Source: Chryseobacterium ginsenosidimutans
GTDB taxonomy: Bacteria; Bacteroidota; Bacteroidia; Flavobacteriales; Weeksellaceae
NCBI RefSeq assembly: GCF_024807225.1
Contig: NZ_JANUCO010000001.1
Span: forward strand, 2,976,001-3,040,000
Direction: 5' to 3'
DNA length: 64,000 bases
This document shows, piece by piece, positions 60,504 through 64,000 of the stretch. The notes beneath the pieces were generated by a model, which was given only the letters and a program-made list of their open reading frames with translations, was not told where the DNA came from and did no database searches. A program made the position numbers and the translations under genes. The stretch's first letter is position 1. Each line of letters starts with the position of its first letter.

Positions 60504-61820
60504 ATGGCAGAGTACAAATTATTGCTTCCTTCCATGGGAGAAGGTGTTATGGAAGCGACAATTATCACTTGGTTGTTCAACGAAGGTGATAGTGTTAAAG
60601 AAGATGATTCCGTAGTAGAAATTGCAACAGACAAGGTAGATTCAGATGTTCCGACACCAGTTTCGGGGAAAATCGTAAAGATTCTGAAACAAAAAGACGA
60701 GGTTGCAAAAGTAGGTGAAGCTATTGCTATTTTAGAAATTGAAGGAGAAGGAGGAAACACGGCTTCTGAAGAAGTAAAAACTGAAACTTCGGCTGCAGCT
60801 CCGGATTCTGACACTTTAAAAACGATTGAACAGCCTCTACAAGCAGCTGCTTCAACAGAATTTTCGGGAGATCTTTATTTATCTCCACTTGTAAAATCAA
60901 TTGCACAACAAGAAAATATTTCTGAAACTGAACTTAAATCTATCCAAGGAAGTGGTTTAGAAGGAAGAATTACCAAAGAAGATATTTTAGCTTACGTTAA
61001 AAACAGAGGAAACCAGCCCGCTCAGCAAGCTGCTCCTGTAGCACAGCAAGTGGTTTCTACACCACAACCTGTTGCGACTTCAGCTCCGGCTTCTACAATT
61101 TCTGTAGCGGCAGGTGACGAGATCATTCCTATGGACAGAATGAGAAAGATCATCGCTGAAAACATGGTGAAAGCAAAACATATTGCTCCACACGTGACTT
61201 CTTTCATCGAAACAGACGTTACCAACGTTGTAAAATGGAGAGCTAAAAACAAAGATATGTTCGAAAAACGTGAAGGTGAGAAACTGACTTTCATGCCGAT
61301 TTTCGTAAAAGCGATCGTAAAAGCGATTCAGGATTTCCCGATGATTAACGTTTCTATCAACGGTGACAATATCATCAAAAAGAAAAATATCAACATCGGT
61401 ATGGCAACCGCTTTACCAGACGGAAACCTTATTGTTCCTGTTATCAAAAATGCAGATCAATTGTCACTTTCAGGATTGGCAAAAGCGATCAACGATTTGG
61501 CTTACAGAGCAAGAAACAAAAAATTAAGACCTGAAGATACTCAAGGGGCGACATACACGATTTCTAACGTAGGAAGCTTCGGAAACCTTATGGGAACTCC
61601 AATTATCCCTCAACCTCAAGTTGCAATCATGGCAATTGGAGCGATCGTGAAAAAACCTGCAGTTCTTGAAACGAAGGATGGTGATGTAATTGCAATCCGT
61701 CAGTTGATGTTCATGTCTCACTCTTACGATCACCGTGTTGTAGATGGTTCTTTAGGTGGAATGATGTTGAAACATGTTCACGATTACCTTCAAAACTGGG
61801 ATCTGAACACGGAAATATAA
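60504..61820 (+). CDS. 2-oxoacid dehydrogenase E2 (dihydrolipoyl acyltransferase, branched-chain type)
   Basis: The 438-residue core of a 2-oxoacid dehydrogenase complex. A single lipoyl domain covers about 1-78, with the lipoylated Lys44 in EIATDKVDSDVPT. A peripheral-subunit-binding domain lies near 122-162 (YLSPLVKSIAQQENIS...GRITKEDILAYV). The acyltransferase domain (200-438) has catalytic His410 and Asp414 in MSHSYDHRVVDGSLGG. The lipoyl start MAEYKLLLPSMGEGVMEATI is like branched-chain E2 in Bacteroidota. E1 and E3 are not adjacent. Confidence 0.92.
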   Translation: MAEYKLLLPSMGEGVMEATIITWLFNEGDSVKEDDSVVEIATDKVDSDVPTPVSGKIVKILKQKDEVAKVGEAIAILEIEGEGGNTASEEVKTETSAAAPDSDTLKTIEQPLQAAASTEFSGDLYLSPLVKSIAQQENISETELKSIQGSGLEGRITKEDILAYVKNRGNQPAQQAAPVAQQVVSTPQPVATSAPASTISVAAGDEIIPMDRMRKIIAENMVKAKHIAPHVTSFIETDVTNVVKWRAKNKDMFEKREGEKLTFMPIFVKAIVKAIQDFPMINVSINGDNIIKKKNINIGMATALPDGNLIVPVIKNADQLSLSGLAKAINDLAYRARNKKLRPEDTQGATYTISNVGSFGNLMGTPIIPQPQVAIMAIGAIVKKPAVLETKDGDVIAIRQLMFMSHSYDHRVVDGSLGGMMLKHVHDYLQNWDLNTEI

Positions 61821-61821
61821 G

Positions 61822-61852
61822 TAATGAATAATTGGTAATGAGTAATTTTACC
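61822..61852. repeat. short intergenic repeat (AATTGGTAATGAGTAAT)
   Basis: GTAATGAATAATTGGTAATGAGTAAT. The same AATTGGTAATGAGTAAT string occurs at about 13785..13801 beside the structured repeat. It is a small dispersed sequence of unknown origin. Confidence 0.5.
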
Positions 61853-61864
61853 AATATTAAATAT

Positions 61865-61894
61865 AAACCTTCGAATTTTTTCGGAGGTTTTTTT
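61865..61894 (+). terminator. intrinsic terminator of the E2 gene
   Basis: AAACCTTCGAA / TTCGGAGGTTT stem with a 4-nt loop and T-run, about 45 bp after the stop at 61820. A similar hairpin follows the serine hydrolase gene. Confidence 0.8.
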
Positions 61895-61925
61895 CTTGTG
61901 GTCTATTTGTAACTTCTTTAAAATT

Positions 61926-61965
61926 TTTATTTGAAGCTTTTTCCCGCTTTCCGCACTCGCTATTC
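61926..61965. repeat. truncated copy of the conserved-end structured repeat (inverted), copy 3
   Basis: Read on the minus strand, AATAGCGAGTGCGGAAAGCGGGAAAAAGCTTC matches the 3' half of the element at 39154..39185 almost exactly, but no 5' half follows. It is a partial copy in the opposite orientation. Confidence 0.6.
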
Positions 61966-62014
61966 TATTGTCATTTTGTAAGGATATAGTTAAGAATTTT
62001 CTACAGCCAGACGA

Positions 62015-62046
62015 AGCCTTGTCAAGGTTTCAACCTTGACAAGGCT
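62015..62046. repeat. palindromic repeat (CAAGGTT type)
   Basis: AGCCTTGTCAAGGTT / AACCTTGACAAGGCT, 15-bp arms around a 2-nt centre, with no T-run. It belongs with the palindrome at 39010..39042. The rest of the 61895-62200 gap holds nothing recognisable. Confidence 0.6.
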
Positions 62047-62200
62047 CTCAACCACCTATTTGTTATCCGGAAACCTTTAAGAATCCACTCGCGAATCTAA
62101 TTTGTGGAAAATTATAATGTAAAATACAAGATTTATATGATAAACCATGTAACAGAATAACTTTCCCAATTGTCTTACTTACATAACTGATCACCAAAAT

Positions 62201-63631
62201 ATGAAACAAATCATTCTAACCGCATTCTTTTTAAACATTTCCGGTATGGCTTTTTCTCAACAAACCGAGCAATCAAAATTGATTGACAATTACGTAAAAG
62301 AAGCTATTACAACTAATAAAATTCCGGGTTTAGCCATTGGAATTATAAAAGACGACAAGATTATTTTTCAACAATATTACGGGACGGAAAATTTGGAAGA
62401 TCCTAAAAAAGTGAGCTCCACTTCAATGTTTAGGGTTTATTCAACTTCAAAATTAATTTCAAGCGTTGGCGTTTTTCAATTGATTGAAAAAGGAAAATTA
62501 TCTCTGGAAGATAAAGTTTCAAAGTATGTCGAAAATTTACCAAAAGAATGGCAAAATGTAAAAGTGAAAAATCTTTTAAGCCATTCTTCAGGCATTCCGA
62601 ATGTTATTGATTTTAATGACATTTTACCCGGTGATTCTAATGCGAAAGTCATTGATCGATTATCCAAAGAAAAGATGGATTTTGAGACAGGAAATGAATT
62701 CAGATACAATCAAACGAATTATTTGCTGCTTACCATGATTATTGAGAAAATATCAGGACAGACTTTTGAAGATTTCATCATAAAAAATCAATTTCCCGAT
62801 TCTAAAAACGAACTGGTATTTTCTTCTAATTCTATCGAAAAAATCCCTAACAGAATTGTAAAATATAATTATAATTCTACCACACAGAAATATGAAAAAA
62901 GCACAGCTATTGATGGCGTAAGAGCTCATTCCGGAAACGGATTGGCCATTACGCTTCCCGCATTTTTAAAATGGAGCAGCCATCTCAGCAAAAATGATTT
63001 ATTACAGCAAAAAACTAGAGAAATGATGTGGAAACCGTTTGATTTTAGTAATAAAAAAAGTGATTTTGCGTACGGCTGGGAAATTACCAAAACTAATAAT
63101 TCATTATCATACGGATTTTCTGGAGGAAATGTAAGTGCTTACAGAATCTTTCCGGATAAAAATATGTCTATTATTTTGATGTATAACGGCTATAATTTCT
63201 TTCCGCCTCAATATAATATCGTAAATCATATTGCAGGAATCATTGATCCGGATTTAATAAATCCTTATTCATTGGCGGAAGAATCCATCATTACCGAGTT
63301 TTCTAAAAAAGATAATCCGAATGCAGAAAAGAATTATTACAGCTTTAAAGCAAAAAATCCAACATGGGATTTTGAAAGTACATTGAACAATATCGGCTAT
63401 ATTTTAATGAGAAATTCAAGGATTGATGAAGCTGTTAAAGTTTTTGAATTAAACGTAAAAGAACATCCTCAATCCGGAGGTGCTTTTGATAGTTTAGGAG
63501 AAGGCTATTTATCTGCTAAAAACTATAAGTTGGCATTAGAAAACTATAAAAAATCTATTGAATTAGACCCGCAAAACACGAACGGAGTGAATATGATTAA
63601 TAAAATACAAGATTTAATGAAAAAGAATTAA
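62201..63631 (+). CDS. serine hydrolase (beta-lactamase class C-like) with C-terminal TPR
   Basis: A 476-residue exported protein, signal peptide MKQIILTAFFLNISGMAFSQ. The penicillin-binding-protein fold has the nucleophile S81 and Lys84 in YSTSK. The second motif position reads YNQ (169-171, in RYNQTNY) instead of the canonical Y-x-N. GFSGGN near 320 may serve as the third (K/H-T/S-G-like) motif. Residues ~395-470 form tetratricopeptide-like helices (LNNIGYILMRNSRIDEAVKVFELNVKEHPQ, SLGEGYLSAKNYKLALENYKKSIELDPQN). It is probably a periplasmic esterase or peptidase rather than a resistance enzyme. Monocistronic. Confidence 0.88.
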   Translation: MKQIILTAFFLNISGMAFSQQTEQSKLIDNYVKEAITTNKIPGLAIGIIKDDKIIFQQYYGTENLEDPKKVSSTSMFRVYSTSKLISSVGVFQLIEKGKLSLEDKVSKYVENLPKEWQNVKVKNLLSHSSGIPNVIDFNDILPGDSNAKVIDRLSKEKMDFETGNEFRYNQTNYLLLTMIIEKISGQTFEDFIIKNQFPDSKNELVFSSNSIEKIPNRIVKYNYNSTTQKYEKSTAIDGVRAHSGNGLAITLPAFLKWSSHLSKNDLLQQKTREMMWKPFDFSNKKSDFAYGWEITKTNNSLSYGFSGGNVSAYRIFPDKNMSIILMYNGYNFFPPQYNIVNHIAGIIDPDLINPYSLAEESIITEFSKKDNPNAEKNYYSFKAKNPTWDFESTLNNIGYILMRNSRIDEAVKVFELNVKEHPQSGGAFDSLGEGYLSAKNYKLALENYKKSIELDPQNTNGVNMINKIQDLMKKN

Positions 63632-63662
63632 TAATCATTATAAATTCAATCTCTAAAATACA

Positions 63663-63692
63663 AAGCCTTCGAATTTTTCGGAGGTTTTTTTA
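63663..63692 (+). terminator. intrinsic terminator of the serine hydrolase gene
   Basis: AGCCTTCGAA / TTTCGGAGGTTT imperfect stem followed by a run of T, about 30 bp after the stop at 63631. Confidence 0.8.
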
Positions 63693-63783
63693 CTATTTCA
63701 AATCTATTCATTATTATTTAAATTCAATATTATTGAAAATACATTAAAATCCACATTTTTTTCGTAAATATCTACATCATACA

Positions 63784-63814
63784 TTGCGTATTAGAAATAA
63801 AATCCATAATTTTG
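63784..63814 (+). promoter_or_regulatory. promoter of rpsF
   Basis: TTG (63784..63786), 20 nt, TAATTTTG (63807..63814). This is a full match to the Bacteroidota consensus, giving an A/T-rich leader of about 28 nt before the rpsF ATG. Confidence 0.65.
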
Positions 63815-63848
63815 CACCTCGAAATAATTAACAAATTCATTTAACATT

Positions 63849-64000
63849 ATGAACAATTACGAAACTGTTTTCATTTTAACTCCCGTTCTATCTGATGCTC
63901 AGGTGGAGGAAGCAGTGAAAAAATTTGAAGATCTTATCAAAGAGAAGAACTGCGAAATCGTTGCCAAAGAAAACTGGGGACTAAAGAAATTAGCTTATCC
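63849..64000 (+). CDS. rpsF: 30S ribosomal protein S6 (3' end outside window)
   Basis: The first 50 codons: MNNYETVFILTPVLSDAQVEE, then KKFEDLIKEKNCEIVAKENWGLKKLAYP. This is the beta-alpha-beta opening of S6, with W-G-x-K-K-L-A-Y as the signature. A strong promoter precedes it. In this group rpsR and rplI usually follow, beyond the window. Confidence 0.95.
   Translation, partial: MNNYETVFILTPVLSDAQVEEAVKKFEDLIKEKNCEIVAKENWGLKKLAY

Noticed and set aside
62201..63631. Serine hydrolase as an antibiotic-resistance beta-lactamase
   Set aside because: SxxK is present but the second motif is YNQ rather than Y-x-N and a TPR tail is attached, pointing to a generic esterase/peptidase.
1..64000. CRISPR array, tRNA, rRNA, insertion sequence or prophage
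   Set aside because: No evenly spaced direct repeats with spacers, no cloverleaf-like segments, no transposase or integrase frames were recognised.

Overview
The window reads as a chromosomal segment of a Flavobacteriia bacterium, most likely Chryseobacterium or a close Weeksellaceae relative. The evidence is a low GC content, several promoters of the Bacteroidota type (TTG, about 18-20 nt, TAnnTTTG), two proteases and a further exported protein with C-terminal type IX secretion (T9SS) sorting domains, a split atp operon, a GG-leader bacteriocin-like peptide of the type I associate with Chryseobacterium, and a type VI secretion baseplate pair that fits the Bacteroidota subtype. This assignment rests on family recognition; no search was run. 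No tRNA, rRNA, insertion sequence, prophage or CRISPR array was found.

Layout. 0-9.5 kb: partial gyrA, small secreted or membrane proteins, a 44-residue GG-leader peptide, uvrA and a Crp/Fnr regulator. 9.7-16.2 kb: a DJ-1/PfpI protein with a CRP-like operator, a YgiN-type monooxygenase, tssE-tssF, a frameshifted APC permease and a DUF4920 protein. 16.2-18.8 kb: an M14 carboxypeptidase, then an 835-bp AT-rich gap with DnaA-box-like 9-mers and repeated TTTACAnnTGTAAA operators, then an XRE regulator. 18.8-30 kb: T9SS cargo proteins, proline dehydrogenase, a mevalonate kinase (frameshifted)/UbiA pair, a UMF1-type MFS transporter and a frameshifted thiolase. 30-39.5 kb: an ECF sigma/anti-sigma-like/outer-membrane triad, a nucleoside transporter, a bifunctional nuclease, etfA/etfB, an SDR enzyme, an M20 dipeptidase and a lipoprotein. 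39.6-47.5 kb: an RNA-methyltransferase-like protein, DinB, mutA, a DivIC/FtsB-like protein, udk, an M36 protease, clpS and a frameshifted CNNM/CBS/CorC protein. 47.6-53.5 kb: ATP synthase genes (a, c, b, delta, alpha, gamma; no beta or epsilon) with a foreign small secreted protein between delta and alpha. 53.7-64 kb: ffh, a TM2 protein, four outer-membrane barrel proteins in a row, phoH, a SAM hydrolase, a 2-oxoacid dehydrogenase E2, a serine hydrolase and partial rpsF.

Three things stand out. First, four genes (APC permease, mevalonate kinase, thiolase, CNNM/CorC) carry a +1 frameshift, all at the same coding-strand word RGTTTCYG where RGTTCYG restores the frame. This is most likely a systematic sequencing artefact, but the shared context deserves checking. 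Second, intergenic regions hold several families of structured repeats, including one with conserved ends and a variable central hairpin, and one of about 150-175 bp with CGCAAAG-type inverted ends. Third, the gap upstream of the XRE gene combines DnaA-box-like sites with an operator array.

Most genes are ordinary housekeeping or envelope functions. Many single genes and short operons are followed by clear intrinsic terminators, so transcription units can be read directly.
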